Assembly (NCBI RefSeq): GCF_015223355.1
Contig: NZ_JADFFK010000001.1
Location: forward strand, 620,001-684,000
Origin: Salipiger mangrovisoli
GTDB taxonomy: Bacteria; Pseudomonadota; Alphaproteobacteria; Rhodobacterales; Rhodobacteraceae
DNA length: 64,000 bases
Direction of reading: 5' to 3'
In this document: positions 19,347 to 29,613 of the stretch, in pieces
How positions within the stretch are numbered: the stretch's first letter is position 1
Layout of the letters: each line of letters begins with the position of its first letter
Made by a program: the position numbers and the translations under genes
Notes under the pieces: model-generated
Told to the model about the DNA's origin: nothing
The model's input: the letters and a program-made list of their open reading frames with translations, nothing else
Databases searched by the model: none

Positions 19347-19865
19347 TCAGTCGTTGGTGCCGTGGAACGGTTTCACGTATTGCAGCGCCATGTCCCAAGG
19401 GAAGAAAATCCAGGTGTCCTGGCTTACCTCGGTGATGAAGCTGTCGACCTGCGGGCGGCCCATCGGCTTGGCGTAGACGGTGGCCACATGCGCCTTGGGC
19501 AGGTGCTTGCGCACCACTTCCAGCGTGCGTCCGGTATCGACAAGATCGTCGATGATCAGCACGCCCTCGCCATCGCCCATGACTTCCATGTCCGGGAACT
19601 TGATGACCTTGGGTTCCGACTGCGCCTGGTGGTTGTAGCTCTTGACCGAGATCGTATCGACGATGCGGACGTTGAGCTCGCGCGCCACGATCATCGCCGG
19701 CGCCATGCCACCGCGGGTGATCGCGACGACGGCACGCCACTCGCCGCCGCCCTCGGGCTTGTGGCTCTGCAGGCGCCAGGCCAGCGCACGGCTGTCGCGG
19801 TGCAGCTGGTCCCAGCTGACGTGGAAGCCCTTTTCATGGGGCAGGCGGTCGGTCATCTCGGGCAT
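19347..19865 (-). CDS. gpt: Xanthine-guanine phosphoribosyltransferase
   Basis: 172 residues. Salvages guanine and xanthine with PRPP to the nucleotides. [15 protein letters not shown] at the N-terminus is typical of Gpt, as is [14 protein letters not shown]. The PRPP-binding motif [17 protein letters not shown] is near residue 100, with a catalytic Asp. [16 protein letters not shown] matches the C-terminal region of the enteric enzyme. It is transcribed downstream of fabI (87 bases between). Confidence 0.94.
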   Translation of the reverse strand: MPEMTDRLPHEKGFHVSWDQLHRDSRALAWRLQSHKPEGGGEWRAVVAITRGGMAPAMIVARELNVRIVDTISVKSYNHQAQSEPKVIKFPDMEVMGDGEGVLIIDDLVDTGRTLEVVRKHLPKAHVATVYAKPMGRPQVDSFITEVSQDTWIFFPWDMALQYVKPFHGTND

Positions 19866-19952
19866 AGGGCTCTCCCTGTCGGATGTCTGTCGGTCGGAAG
19901 GGCGAGGCCCTTGGAGGTGATGAGGGCCGGGCCCTCGAAGGTCGAAAGGGGC

Positions 19953-20759
19953 TCAGCCCTTGGAGATGTCGGGCGCGTCGACGGCTTTCATGCCGACGAC
20001 ATGGTAGCCCGCGTCAACGTGATGCGTCTCGCCGGTCACGCCTGCGCCGAGCTCGGACAGCAGGTAAAGCGCCGATCCGCCGACATCGTCAATGGTCACG
20101 TTGCGGCGCAGCGGCGAGTTGTACTCGTTCCACTTCATGATGTAGCGGAAATCACCGATGCCCGAGGCGGCCAGCGTCTTGATCGGGCCGGCCGAGATGG
20201 CGTTGACGCGGATGCCGTCCTTGCCGAGATCCTCGGCGAGGTAGCGCACGGAGGCTTCCAGTGCCGCCTTGGCCACGCCCATCACGTTGTAATGCGGCAT
20301 GATGCGCTCGGCGCCATAGTAGGTGAGGGTCAGCGCGGAGCCGCCGTTGTTCATCATCTTCTCGGCACGCTGCATCACCGCGGTGAAGCTGTAGACCGAG
20401 ATATCCATGGTCAGATTGAAGTTCGAGCGGCTGGTGTCGACATAGCGGCCGCGCAGCTCGTTCTTGTCCGAGAACCCGATGGCGTGAACCACGAAATCCA
20501 GATTGTCCCAGCGCTGTTTCAACCCGTCGAACAGCGCATCGATCGAAGCCTCGTCCGAGACGTCGCAGGGCAGCACGATGTCCGAGCCCAGTTGCTCGGC
20601 AAGCGGATCGACGCGTTTCTTCAGCGCATCGCCCTGGTAGGAAAAGGCCAGCTCGGCCCCGGCCTCGTGCAGCTTCTTCGCGATGCCCCAGGCAATCGAC
20701 TTGTCGTTGGCGAGACCCATGATCAGGCCGCGCTTCCCGGCCATCAGAGTATTTGACAT
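19953..20759 (-). CDS. fabI: Enoyl-[acyl-carrier-protein] reductase (NADH), FabI
   Basis: 268 residues. It reduces trans-2-enoyl-ACP in the last step of each fatty acid elongation round. N-terminal [20 protein letters not shown] is the FabI form of the NADH loop. The catalytic Tyr-x6-Lys is visible as [21 protein letters not shown] (Y at about 158, K at about 165). [19 protein letters not shown] is also diagnostic. It is divergent from pdxH. Confidence 0.96.
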   Translation of the reverse strand: MSNTLMAGKRGLIMGLANDKSIAWGIAKKLHEAGAELAFSYQGDALKKRVDPLAEQLGSDIVLPCDVSDEASIDALFDGLKQRWDNLDFVVHAIGFSDKNELRGRYVDTSRSNFNLTMDISVYSFTAVMQRAEKMMNNGGSALTLTYYGAERIMPHYNVMGVAKAALEASVRYLAEDLGKDGIRVNAISAGPIKTLAASGIGDFRYIMKWNEYNSPLRRNVTIDDVGGSALYLLSELGAGVTGETHHVDAGYHVVGMKAVDAPDISKG

Positions 20760-20874
20760 ACCTCACCTCTACCCGGCATTGATTTTGTCCATGTCCTTTA
20801 GGCGATTGGTCCGGGGGCATCAAGAGTTTGGACGCGCGCCCCGCCGCGGGGCACGCGGGAAAAGGAGACGGCGG

Positions 20875-21480
20875 ATGAGTGATCGGAGTGGAATTTTTGC
20901 GGGCGACGATCCTTTCGTGATCGCGCAACGCTGGCTGACCGAGGCCGAGGCCGTCGAACCCAATGATCCCAATGCGATCGCGCTCTCGACCGTTGACGCG
21001 CAGGGGATGCCCAATGTTCGCATGGTCTTGCTGAAGGAAATCGAGGCGAATGCCTTTGTTTTCTACACGAACTACGAAAGTGCCAAAGCAAAAGAAATTT
21101 TGGGCAGCGATAAGGCAGCCTTTGTGTTACACTCGAAAATACTGCGGCGTCAGGTCCGGGTTCGTGGACATGTATTTAAGGAGGATGGCCCGCAGGCAGA
21201 CGCATATTACGCGTCGCGATCGCTGAAATCCCGTCTCGGGGCATGGGCTTCCAAACAGTCCAGGCCTCTTGCGTCGCGGGCAGCACTGATGGCGGAGGTT
21301 GCCAAGATTACGGCAACAAAAGGGCCTAATCCGCCAAGGCCCGAATTTTGGGGGGGATTTCGGATCGCTCCCGTAGAAATTGAATTTTGGGCCGATGGCG
21401 CGTTCCGGTTGCATGACAGGTTCGTCTGGAGGCGTACAAGTGTTTCGGATGAGTGGACAGTGACCAGATTAAATCCTTGA
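20875..21480 (+). CDS. pdxH: Pyridoxamine/pyridoxine 5'-phosphate oxidase
   Basis: 201 residues from ATG 20875. An FMN enzyme that makes pyridoxal phosphate from PNP or [38 protein letters not shown] and the C-terminal [15 protein letters not shown] signature are visible. From about 21050 to the end the gene uses many more A/T third positions than its neighbours, and this softer composition continues to about 21590. The sequence is nevertheless intact and full length. Confidence 0.94.
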   Translation: MSDRSGIFAGDDPFVIAQRWLTEAEAVEPNDPNAIALSTVDAQGMPNVRMVLLKEIEANAFVFYTNYESAKAKEILGSDKAAFVLHSKILRRQVRVRGHVFKEDGPQADAYYASRSLKSRLGAWASKQSRPLASRAALMAEVAKITATKGPNPPRPEFWGGFRIAPVEIEFWADGAFRLHDRFVWRRTSVSDEWTVTRLNP

Positions 21481-21587
21481 ATTTCATGTTACGCGAAATG
21501 CAAATTGGTAGAAAATACAGGTTTCAATGACTTGCAATCTAGCTTCACCCTATCGCAAGAGGGTAGCGGGGATACGCAAGACGACCA

Positions 21588-22127
21588 GTGGAAACGCATT
21601 TGACACAAGACGAGAGTGAAACGCGGCGCGTGCTTGGCCGGGTGAAGTGGTTCGATCCCGTGAAGGGGTTCGGCTTCGTCATCTCGGACGAGGGAGGACC
21701 CGACATATTGCTGCATGCCAACGTGCTGCGCAATTTCGGGCAGAGTTCCGTGGCCGACGCCGCGCGCATCGAAGTGAGCATCCAGAGTACCGAGCGCGGC
21801 ATCCAGGCCACAGAGGTGTTCCGGATAGAACCCCCCGAGGCCCCCGCCGGGGTGCCTCTGGCGGATTTCGAGGAAATCGACCCCGAGATCATCAAGTCGG
21901 CGCCGCTGGAACCGGCGCGGGTGAAGTGGTTCGACAAGGCCAAGGGCTTTGGCTTTGCCAACGTCTTCGGCCGAGATCAGGACGTCTTCATCCATATCGA
22001 GGTGCTGCGGCGCTCGGGGCTTGCGGATCTGCAACCTGGAGAGGCGCTGGCCATCCGGGTGATCCAGGGCAAGCGGGGCCAGATGGCCACGGAGGTCTGC
22101 GCATGGGAAACCGCGGTGGTTCACTGA
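21588..22127 (+). CDS. Two-domain cold-shock protein
   Basis: 179 residues with two cold-shock domains. The first is VKWFDPVKGFGFVISDEGGPDILLH-like (about residues 18-85) and the second VKWFDKAKGFGFANV...DVFIH (about 110-175), joined by an acidic linker. Each has RNP1-like KGFGF and RNP2-like (D/V)(I/F)(L/I)H elements that bind single-stranded nucleic acid. Tandem CSD proteins are common in Rhodobacterales. The 3' end overlaps the DUF192 gene by 25 bases, so the two are co-transcribed. Confidence 0.92.
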   Translation: METHLTQDESETRRVLGRVKWFDPVKGFGFVISDEGGPDILLHANVLRNFGQSSVADAARIEVSIQSTERGIQATEVFRIEPPEAPAGVPLADFEEIDPEIIKSAPLEPARVKWFDKAKGFGFANVFGRDQDVFIHIEVLRRSGLADLQPGEALAIRVIQGKRGQMATEVCAWETAVVH

Positions 22128-22573
22128 TCTTCCTGGCAGCGATGCTGGCGAGCGGGCAGGCGGCATGGGCCGCCTGCGACGCCGAGGTGTTGCAGCTTCG
22201 CGGGGACTGGGGCAGCGCACGCTTTGTCGTGGCTGTCGCGGACAGCGTGAAGGAGCGGGCCCAGGGGCTGATGTTCGTCGAGCAGATGCCCGCGAGCGCC
22301 GGGATGCTGTTCGTCTACGACGAGCCGCACCCGGTGTCCTTCTGGATGAAGAACACGCTGATTCCGCTCGACATGCTCTTTGCGGATGCGCAGGGCGTGG
22401 TCGTCTCGGTGCACGAGAATGCCATTCCCGGTGATCTGACCGCGATCGAAAGCGGCGCGCCGGTGCAATACGTTCTGGAGATCAACGGTGGCATGGCCGC
22501 CCGTCTGGGCATTGCCGAAGGCAGCCAGATGCAGCACCCGACCATCACCGACGCGGCTTGGGCCTGCGAGTAG
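22103..22573 (+). CDS. DUF192 family exported protein
   Basis: 156 residues from ATG 22103. The N-terminal signal peptide ([16 protein letters not shown]) predicts export to the periplasm. The DUF192 core follows: [38 protein letters not shown] and [16 protein letters not shown]. The function of the family is unsettled. It overlaps the end of the cold-shock gene in another frame, an unusual pairing of an RNA-binding and an exported protein. The tRNA-Pro gene follows 48 bases later. Confidence 0.9.
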   Translation: MGNRGGSLIFLAAMLASGQAAWAACDAEVLQLRGDWGSARFVVAVADSVKERAQGLMFVEQMPASAGMLFVYDEPHPVSFWMKNTLIPLDMLFADAQGVVVSVHENAIPGDLTAIESGAPVQYVLEINGGMAARLGIAEGSQMQHPTITDAAWACE

Positions 22574-22621
22574 CTTTTTCGGCTTTTCAATCCCGGGCGA
22601 GCCTTGTATTGGCTGTCCCGT

Positions 22622-23270
<649 letters not shown>

Positions 23271-26200
23271 ATGAAGATCGAAAGACGGTACACCACGGCG
23301 GGACAGGACGCTTACGCGGGCATCGACTTCGTCACCACCACCTCCGAAATCCGCAATCCCGACGGCAGTTCGGTCTTCAAGCTCGAGAACATGGAGGTTC
23401 CGGCCGGTTGGAGCCAGGTCGCCTCGGACGTCATCGCGCAGAAATACTTCCGCAAGGCAGGGGTGCCCGCGGCGTTGAAGCGGGTCAAGGAAGCCGGCGT
23501 GCCCGAGTTCCTCTGGCGCTCGGTCCCGGCAGAGGACGCCGCGCCGCGCGGGGGCGAGACGTCGGCGAAGCAGGTCTTCGACCGTCTCGCCGGAGCCTGG
23601 ACCTACTGGGGATGGAAGGGCGGCTACTTCACCGCCGAAGCCGATGCCCGCGCCTATTACGACGAGATGCGCCACATGCTGGCGCGCCAGGTGGCCGCGC
23701 CGAACTCGCCGCAATGGTTCAACACCGGGCTGCACTGGGCCTATGGGATCGACGGTCCGGGACAGGGACATTTCTACGTCGACTTCAAGACCGGTAAGCT
23801 GACCAAGTCCAAGTCCGCCTACGAGCACCCGCAGCCGCACGCCTGCTTCATCCAGTCGGTCAGCGACGACCTGGTGAACGAGGGCGGGATCATGGACCTC
23901 TGGGTGCGCGAGGCACGGCTGTTCAAATACGGCTCGGGCACGGGCACCAACTTCTCCTCGCTACGCGCCGAGAACGAGCGCCTGTCCGGAGGCGGCAAGT
24001 CCTCGGGCCTCATGGGGTTCCTGAAGATCGGCGACCGCGCGGCCGGGGCAATCAAATCCGGCGGCACCACCCGCCGCGCAGCCAAGATGGTGATCGTCGA
24101 TGCCGACCATCCGGACATCGAGGAGTTCATCAACTGGAAGGTCAAGGAAGAGCAGAAGGTCGCCAGCATCGTCGCCGGATCGAAGATGCACGAAAAGATG
24201 CTCAACGCCATCTTCGACGCGATCCGCAGCTGGGACGGGGCCGAGGCGGATGCGTGTGACCCTGCCGTCAACGCGGCTCTGAAGTCGGCCATACGAGAGG
24301 CGAAGAAGCTCGCAATTCCAGAGACCTACATCAAAAGGGTGCTGGACTACGCGAAGCAGGGCTACGCCAGCATCGAGTTCCCGACCTACAACACCGACTG
24401 GGACAGCGAGGCCTATGCCAGCGTCTCGGGGCAGAACTCCAACAACTCGATCCGCGTCACCGATGCCTTCCTGCAGGCGGTGCGCGACGATGCCGACTGG
24501 GAGCTCCTTCGCCGCACTGACGGAACGGTATCCAAGACCTTGAAAGCGCGCGATCTTTGGGAACAGGTGGGGCATGCCGCCTGGGCCTGCGCCGATCCGG
24601 GCATCCAGTTCCACGACACGGTGAACGCCTGGCACACCTGTCCCGAGGACGGGGCGATCCGCGGCTCGAACCCGTGCTCGGAATACATGTTCCTCGACGA
24701 CACGGCCTGCAACCTTGCCTCGATGAACCTGCTGACCTTCCTCAAGGGCGGCAAGTTCGACGCGGAGAGCTATGTCCACGCCACCCGGCTCTGGACGCTG
24801 ACGCTGGAAATCTCGGTGCTGATGGCGCAGTTCCCCAGCAAGGAGATCGCCCAGCTTTCCTATGACTTCCGGACTCTTGGCCTTGGATATGCGAATATCG
24901 GCGGGCTGCTGATGACCATGGGCCTGAGCTATGACAGCGACGCTGGCCGGGCGCTCTGCGGCGCGCTGACCGCGGTCATGACCGGCACCGCCTATGCCAC
25001 CTCGGCCGAGATCGCTCGCGAGCTTGGCAGCTTCGCGGGCTTCGAGCGCAATCGGGCGCACATGCTGCGGGTGATCCGCAACCACCGCGCCGCGGCGCAT
25101 GGCAAGGCCGAGGACTACGAGGCGCTCGCGGTGAAGCCCGTGCCGCTGGATCACGCGAACTGCCCGGATCAAACCCTTGTCGAACTTGCAAAGTCCGCAT
25201 GGGACGAGGCGCTGGAGCTGGGCGAGAAACACGGTTATCGCAACGCCCAGACCACGGTGATCGCGCCCACGGGGACGATCGGCCTCGTCATGGATTGCGA
25301 CACCACCGGGATCGAGCCGGACTTCGCTCTGGTGAAATTCAAGAAGCTCGCGGGCGGCGGCTATTTCAAGATCATCAACCGCTCGGTGCCCGCGGCGCTT
25401 TCCGGGCTCGGTTACAGCCACAGCCAGGTCGAGGAGATCATCTCCTACGCGGTCGGCCATGGTTCGCTCGGCAATGCGCCTGGGGTCAACCACACGGCGC
25501 TGATCGGCCATGGCTTCGGCAAGGCGCAGCTCGAGAAGATCGAGGCGGCGCTGGCCACCGCCTTCGACATCCGCTTCGTGTTCAACCAGTTCACGCTGGG
25601 TGAGGAGTTCTGCCGCGGCACGCTGGGCATCCCGGCCGAGAAGCTCTCGGATCCGAGCTTCGAGCTGCTGCGCCATCTCGGCTTCAGCAAGGCCGAGATC
25701 GAGGCGGCGAACGACCATGTCTGCGGGACGATGACGCTGGAGGGCGCGCCTTTCCTCAAGGAGGAGCACCTCGGTGTCTTCGACTGTGCCAACCCCTGCG
25801 GCAAGAAGGGCAAGCGCTACCTCTCGGTCGACAGCCACATCCACATGATGGCCGCGGCGCAGAGCTTCATCTCGGGCGCGATCTCGAAGACCATCAACAT
25901 GCCCAACTCGGCCACGATCGAGGATTGCCAGCAGGCCTACGAGCTCTCGTGGTCGCTGGGCGTGAAGGCCAACGCGCTCTACCGCGACGGCTCCAAGCTC
26001 AGCCAGCCGCTGGCCGCGGCGCTGGTCGAGGATGACGAGGACGCGCAGGAGGTGCTGGAGACCGGCACGCCCGCGGCGAAAGCGCAGGTGCTGGCCGAGA
26101 AGGTCATCGAGAAGGTGGTGGTCAAGGAACTGGTCCGCTCGCACCGCGAGAAGATGCCGGACCGCCGCAAGGGCTACACCCAGAAGGCGGTCGTCGGCGG

Positions 26201-26873
26201 GCACAAGGTCTACCTGCGCACCGGTGAATATGGCGACGGCTCGCTTGGCGAGATCTTCATCGACATGCACAAGGAAGGCGCGGGCTTCCGGGCGATGATG
26301 AACAACTTCGCCATCGCGGTGTCGGTGGGCCTGCAATACGGCGTGCCGCTTGAGGAATTCGTCGACGCCTTCACCTTCACCAAGTTCGAACCGGCGGGCA
26401 TGGTGCAGGGCAACGACAGCATCAAGAATGCGACCTCGATCCTCGACTACGTGTTCCGCGAGCTGGCGGTCAGCTATCTCGACCGCACCGATCTGGCGCA
26501 TGTGAAGCCCTCGGGAGCCAGCTTCGACGATCTCGGCCGCGGCGAGGAGGACGGGCTCGGCAATGTCGAGGAGCTGAGCGAAAGCGCCGCGACCCGCTCT
26601 TTGGAGGTGCTCAAGCACATCTCATCGTCGGGCTACCTGCGCAAGCGGCTGCCGCAGGAGCTTTCGGCGCTTGGCACACTGATCTCCGAGGAGCGCCCGG
26701 CGGCGGCCTCGATGACGGTGACCACCTCGGCGCTGGCAATGGACGCGCGCACCAAGGCGCGGATGCAGGGCTACGAGGGCGAGGCCTGCGGCGAATGCGG
26801 CAACTACACGCTGGTGCGCAACGGCACCTGCATGAAGTGCAACACCTGCGGCGGGACATCCGGCTGCAGCTGA
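23271..26873 (+). CDS. nrdJ: Adenosylcobalamin-dependent ribonucleoside-diphosphate reductase, class II
   Basis: 1200 residues from ATG 23271 (MKIERRYT; the in-frame upstream extension lacks family similarity). It reduces ribonucleotides to deoxyribonucleotides using adenosylcobalamin, without oxygen dependence. Visible are [15 protein letters not shown], the N-terminal substrate Cys region [17 protein letters not shown], the radical-loop area ending in the NPCGKKG segment, and [12 protein letters not shown]. The C-terminal zinc-ribbon-like tail holds CGECG and [13 protein letters not shown], which relays electrons from thioredoxin. It is full length for the family and stands alone, followed by a terminator. 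Confidence 0.96.
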   Translation: MKIERRYTTAGQDAYAGIDFVTTTSEIRNPDGSSVFKLENMEVPAGWSQVASDVIAQKYFRKAGVPAALKRVKEAGVPEFLWRSVPAEDAAPRGGETSAKQVFDRLAGAWTYWGWKGGYFTAEADARAYYDEMRHMLARQVAAPNSPQWFNTGLHWAYGIDGPGQGHFYVDFKTGKLTKSKSAYEHPQPHACFIQSVSDDLVNEGGIMDLWVREARLFKYGSGTGTNFSSLRAENERLSGGGKSSGLMGFLKIGDRAAGAIKSGGTTRRAAKMVIVDADHPDIEEFINWKVKEEQKVASIVAGSKMHEKMLNAIFDAIRSWDGAEADACDPAVNAALKSAIREAKKLAIPETYIKRVLDYAKQGYASIEFPTYNTDWDSEAYASVSGQNSNNSIRVTDAFLQAVRDDADWELLRRTDGTVSKTLKARDLWEQVGHAAWACADPGIQFHDTVNAWHTCPEDGAIRGSNPCSEYMFLDDTACNLASMNLLTFLKGGKFDAESYVHATRLWTLTLEISVLMAQFPSKEIAQLSYDFRTLGLGYANIGGLLMTMGLSYDSDAGRALCGALTAVMTGTAYATSAEIARELGSFAGFERNRAHMLRVIRNHRAAAHGKAEDYEALAVKPVPLDHANCPDQTLVELAKSAWDEALELGEKHGYRNAQTTVIAPTGTIGLVMDCDTTGIEPDFALVKFKKLAGGGYFKIINRSVPAALSGLGYSHSQVEEIISYAVGHGSLGNAPGVNHTALIGHGFGKAQLEKIEAALATAFDIRFVFNQFTLGEEFCRGTLGIPAEKLSDPSFELLRHLGFSKAEIEAANDHVCGTMTLEGAPFLKEEHLGVFDCANPCGKKGKRYLSVDSHIHMMAAAQSFISGAISKTINMPNSATIEDCQQAYELSWSLGVKANALYRDGSKLSQPLAAALVEDDEDAQEVLETGTPAAKAQVLAEKVIEKVVVKELVRSHREKMPDRRKGYTQKAVVGGHKVYLRTGEYGDGSLGEIFIDMHKEGAGFRAMMNNFAIAVSVGLQYGVPLEEFVDAFTFTKFEPAGMVQGNDSIKNATSILDYVFRELAVSYLDRTDLAHVKPSGASFDDLGRGEEDGLGNVEELSESAATRSLEVLKHISSSGYLRKRLPQELSALGTLISEERPAAASMTVTTSALAMDARTKARMQGYEGEACGECGNYTLVRNGTCMKCNTCGGTSGCS

Positions 26874-26898
26874 TCCGGAGCAGCGCAGTCAATCGCAG

Positions 26899-26919
26899 GG
26901 CCGGGCACAGTGCCCGGCC
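26899..26919 (+). terminator. Terminator after nrdJ
   Basis: Compact hairpin with arms GGCCGGGCA / TGCCCGGCC around CAG, followed by TTCCTTG. It lies 25 bases after the nrdJ stop, between nrdJ and the convergent pseudogene. Confidence 0.7.
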
Positions 26920-26931
26920 TTCCTTGTCCGA

Positions 26932-28339
26932 CTAGTCCCGCGGGTGATCCTGCAAGGCCCTGCGCCGCAGCTTCCCGTTGGCGTTGCGCGGCAGGGCCTC
27001 GACCCGCACCCAGGCACGGGCCTGCGTGTAGCGGGCGAGCCTTTCGGCAGCGACGGCCTGAAGCGCGCGCTGGTCGAGCGGCTCATCAGAGACGTAGAAG
27101 GCGGCGATGACCCGCACATCCTTCTTGATCGCGAGGTCGGTGACCGCCAGTTCGAGCACGCCGGGCAGGTCCGCCAGCGCGGCCTCGACCTCCATCAGCG
27201 AGACCCGGTGGCCGCCCCGCGTTCATCATGTCGTCGCCGCGCCCGAGATAGGTGACGGCAGCATCCTCGCCCATGCACGCCTGGTCGCCGGTCAGGAACC
27301 GGGTTCCGGCAAAGCGCGCCTCGGTCTCTTGCGGGGCGCCGAGATAGCCCAGCATCCACCCGGGATCGTCGCGGTGGACCGCCAGTGTGCCGGGCTCGTT
27401 CAAGGGCAGGGGTTTCTGGTCTGATCCGAGCACCGCCACACGTCGCCCGGTCTGGGGAAAGCCGAGGGTCCCGGGGCGAGCAGGTCTTTCGGGAGAGCCC
27501 GAAATGAACGTCGAGCATTCGGACATGCCGAAAGCCTCGTAGACCCCGGTGCCGGTTGCATTGCGCCAGCCGTCGCGAAGCGCGTCCGAGAGCTTCTCGC
27601 GGGCGGAAAGCGCGTGGCGCAGCTTGGGCAGCGGCGGGACGGGGTATTTCAGGATTTGCCGAAATACGCCGGGCGCGGCGGCGAAGAGGCTGGCGTCGTC
27701 GCGCGTCATCAGAAGCGCGAGTTGGGCAGGGTCGGTCCTCGGCGCGCAGCCCGTACCAGCCATCCATCATCATTTGCCGGGCCCAGATCGTGCGGTGGGC
27801 GTGGCCAACGGCGCGCGGCACCCCCGAGGTGCCCGAGGTGTAGATGGAATAGGCCAGCCGTTCGGGGGCGCCCATGGCATAATCGGCGGGGGGCAGTTCA
27901 CGCCAGGCATTGAAGGTTTCGGAGATGAAAACGGCCGCATCGGTCGCGGGACAGGTGATGCCCTCGGCCAGCGGGATGGCGGCGGGCGCAAGCTGGTCGA
28001 GGATGCGCGACACCTCGGGCAGCGTGAGTTCCGCGGAGGTCGGTACCGGCACGATGCCGGCCGCGATCGCGCCGAGACAGGCGATGGTGAAGTCGACCGT
28101 ATTGCCGATCCGCAGGAGAACGATCTGCCCCGGTTCGATGCCCGCCCGCAGGAGCCCGGTGGCGGTGCCGCGCACGGCGGCGATCAGCCGTGCATAGAAC
28201 CAGCGCTCGGCCCCGGTTGGGCGCAGGATCGACAGGGCGATCTTGTCCGGCGTGGCCTCACCGGCGGCAAGCAGTGGGCGGCAAGGTTGAACGGCGTGGG
28301 GCAGCGAGCGAAAGCGCCCTCATCGAAAACGGACAGCAT
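26932..28339 (-). pseudogene. AMP-dependent acyl/benzoate-CoA ligase family, frameshifted and internally deleted
   Basis: Remains of an acyl-CoA synthetase (ANL superfamily). In order: start MLSVFDEGAFARCPTPFNLA at 28339; a one-base loss near 28275 before AAGEATPDKIALS; an adenylation core with the P-loop YTSGTSGVPRAVGH; a break near 27735 where about 25-30 residues expected between GLRAEDR and DPAQLALLM are absent and the frame changes; then YEAFGMSE and FLTGD; and a one-base gain in a run of four G near 27210. It ends with NANGKLRRRAL carrying the catalytic Lys. Three independent lesions make a sequencing artefact unlikely. The normal role would be acid activation to acyl-CoA. Confidence 0.88.
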
Positions 28340-28422
28340 GGGAAATGGCTTAGGCAGGGCACGGGAGGCGCGCAAGCCCGCTGCAAGCGCCATTGCAAGC
28401 GCCGCGGGGGAAGGCTATGGCA

Positions 28423-29049
28423 ATGCACATGTCGCGCGATCCCCGTACACTCATCCGCATTGCCCGCGAGTCCGGGCAGGAACAGACCGCCGAGCCGCTC
28501 GATCTGGGCGCGCGGGTGCGCGAGTTGCGTAAAGAGCGGGATTGGACGCTGGAACAGGCCGCCAAGCAGGCCGGGCTGGCGCGCTCGACGCTGTCGAAGA
28601 TCGAAAACGGCCAGATGTCTCCGACCTATGAGGCCCTGAAGAAGCTGGCCGTCGGGCTCGACATTTCCGTGCCGCAACTCTTCACGCCGCCGAAGCGCGA
28701 GCAGGTCTCGGGGCGGATGGTCCATGTGAAGGACGGCGAGGGGCTGCATCAGGTCACCACGACCTATGAACACGAGCTTCTGGCGGAGAGCCTGACCCGG
28801 AAGAAAATGCTGCCCTATCGCGCGCGAGTGCGGGCTCGGTCGATCGACGAGTTTGATGGCTGGGTGCGGCACGACGGCGAGGAATTCCTCTTTGTACTCA
28901 CCGGCGTCGTGAAGCTTTATTCCGAGTTCTACGAACCCATCGAGATGCGCCGCGGCGATTCCGCCTACTATGACGCCTCGATGGGGCACAATGTCGTCTC
29001 GGTCAGCGCCGAGGATGCAACCATCCTCTGGGTCACCTCGCTGACCTGA
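28423..29049 (+). CDS. XRE-family regulator with C-terminal cupin domain
   Basis: 208 residues from ATG 28423, eight bases after a GGAAGG site; ATGs at 28417 and 28429 are alternatives. The helix-turn-helix lies at about residues 30-85 (VRELRKERDWTLEQAAKQ, LARSTLSKIENGQMSPTYEAL). A cupin-2 domain occupies about 130-205 (WVRHDGEEFLFVLTGVVKLYS, MRRGDSAYYDASMGHNV). Regulators of this type sense small carboxylates or amines. It is divergent from the broken CoA ligase, its likely former target. Confidence 0.88.
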   Translation: MHMSRDPRTLIRIARESGQEQTAEPLDLGARVRELRKERDWTLEQAAKQAGLARSTLSKIENGQMSPTYEALKKLAVGLDISVPQLFTPPKREQVSGRMVHVKDGEGLHQVTTTYEHELLAESLTRKKMLPYRARVRARSIDEFDGWVRHDGEEFLFVLTGVVKLYSEFYEPIEMRRGDSAYYDASMGHNVVSVSAEDATILWVTSLT

Positions 29050-29079
29050 GGCTTGACCCGAAGCCTGCGCTGGCGCGCC

Positions 29080-29310
29080 TCACCCTGCCAGTCGGTCCAG
29101 CTCTTGCGCGGCACCCTGGGCGAACAGCCAATCGTCAAGTTCGCGCTCTGCCTCGAGCAGGGTCAGATCATGACGCCCAGCGATGTCCTGCGTCAGTTCG
29201 GCATGATCGTGGCGACGGGCGCGCAGAGCGGTGGCGTCGAGATACGGGAAGCGCTGGAGGAGGCGCTCTGCGGTGAGGCCCCAGTTGCGGGTGATGCTTT
29301 GCCAATTCAT
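29080..29310 (-). CDS. Small hypothetical protein
   Basis: 76 residues, MNWQSITRNWGLTAERLLQRF at the N-terminus, then a charged helical segment (AELTQDIAGRHDLTLLEAERELDDWLFA). No membrane segment, signal peptide or metal motif. The amphipathic composition suggests a small all-helical cytoplasmic protein. I do not recognise a family. It lies convergent with the XRE-cupin gene, 30 bases from its stop. Codon use is normal, which favours a real gene. Confidence 0.6.
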   Translation of the reverse strand: MNWQSITRNWGLTAERLLQRFPYLDATALRARRHDHAELTQDIAGRHDLTLLEAERELDDWLFAQGAAQELDRLAG

Positions 29311-29579
29311 GTGTCTCGTGACTCCTGAAGGATTCAGTATCAGTCCGGTTCAAGATGCGAACCTGATGTGAACGAATGCGCCGGGAGGATGTTCCCGACG
29401 CGAACCGGGCCGGAGGTCCCTTTGGCGGGTCAATCAGAGGGATTGAGCCGGTGGGGACACGGTCGTCGGCGGTGACGTCCACCTAAGATGAGACAGGGAA
29501 ATTACCATAGCGTTAGGCTGCGACACGCTGTCCGTTCGGCCAATGCCCGCGCAGCGGGGGCGTCTCTCGGCCAAAGGTT
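29311..29579. other. Intergenic stretch between the small gene and the liv operon
   Basis: About 270 bases without a supported gene. It presumably holds the promoter of the 76-residue gene. A GC-rich terminator-like hairpin follows at 29580. I see no repeats or further structure that I would defend. Confidence 0.5.
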
Positions 29580-29605
29580 GCTGACCCCGCCGCGGCGGGA
29601 TCAGC
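29580..29605 (-). terminator. Hairpin at the end of the liv operon
   Basis: Stem GCTGACCCCGCC against GGCGGGATCAGC with one C-A mismatch and almost no loop, eight bases after the livM stop on the minus strand. There is no long U tract, so it may act as a terminator with help or as a 3' stabiliser. Confidence 0.5.
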
Positions 29606-29613
29606 AGGGTCTC

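Noticed and set aside
23961-26618. 885-codon open frame antisense to nrdJ
   Set aside because: Mirror of a highly GC-biased real gene; its Arg/Leu/Ala/Gly-heavy composition matches no family, and nrdJ is unambiguous.
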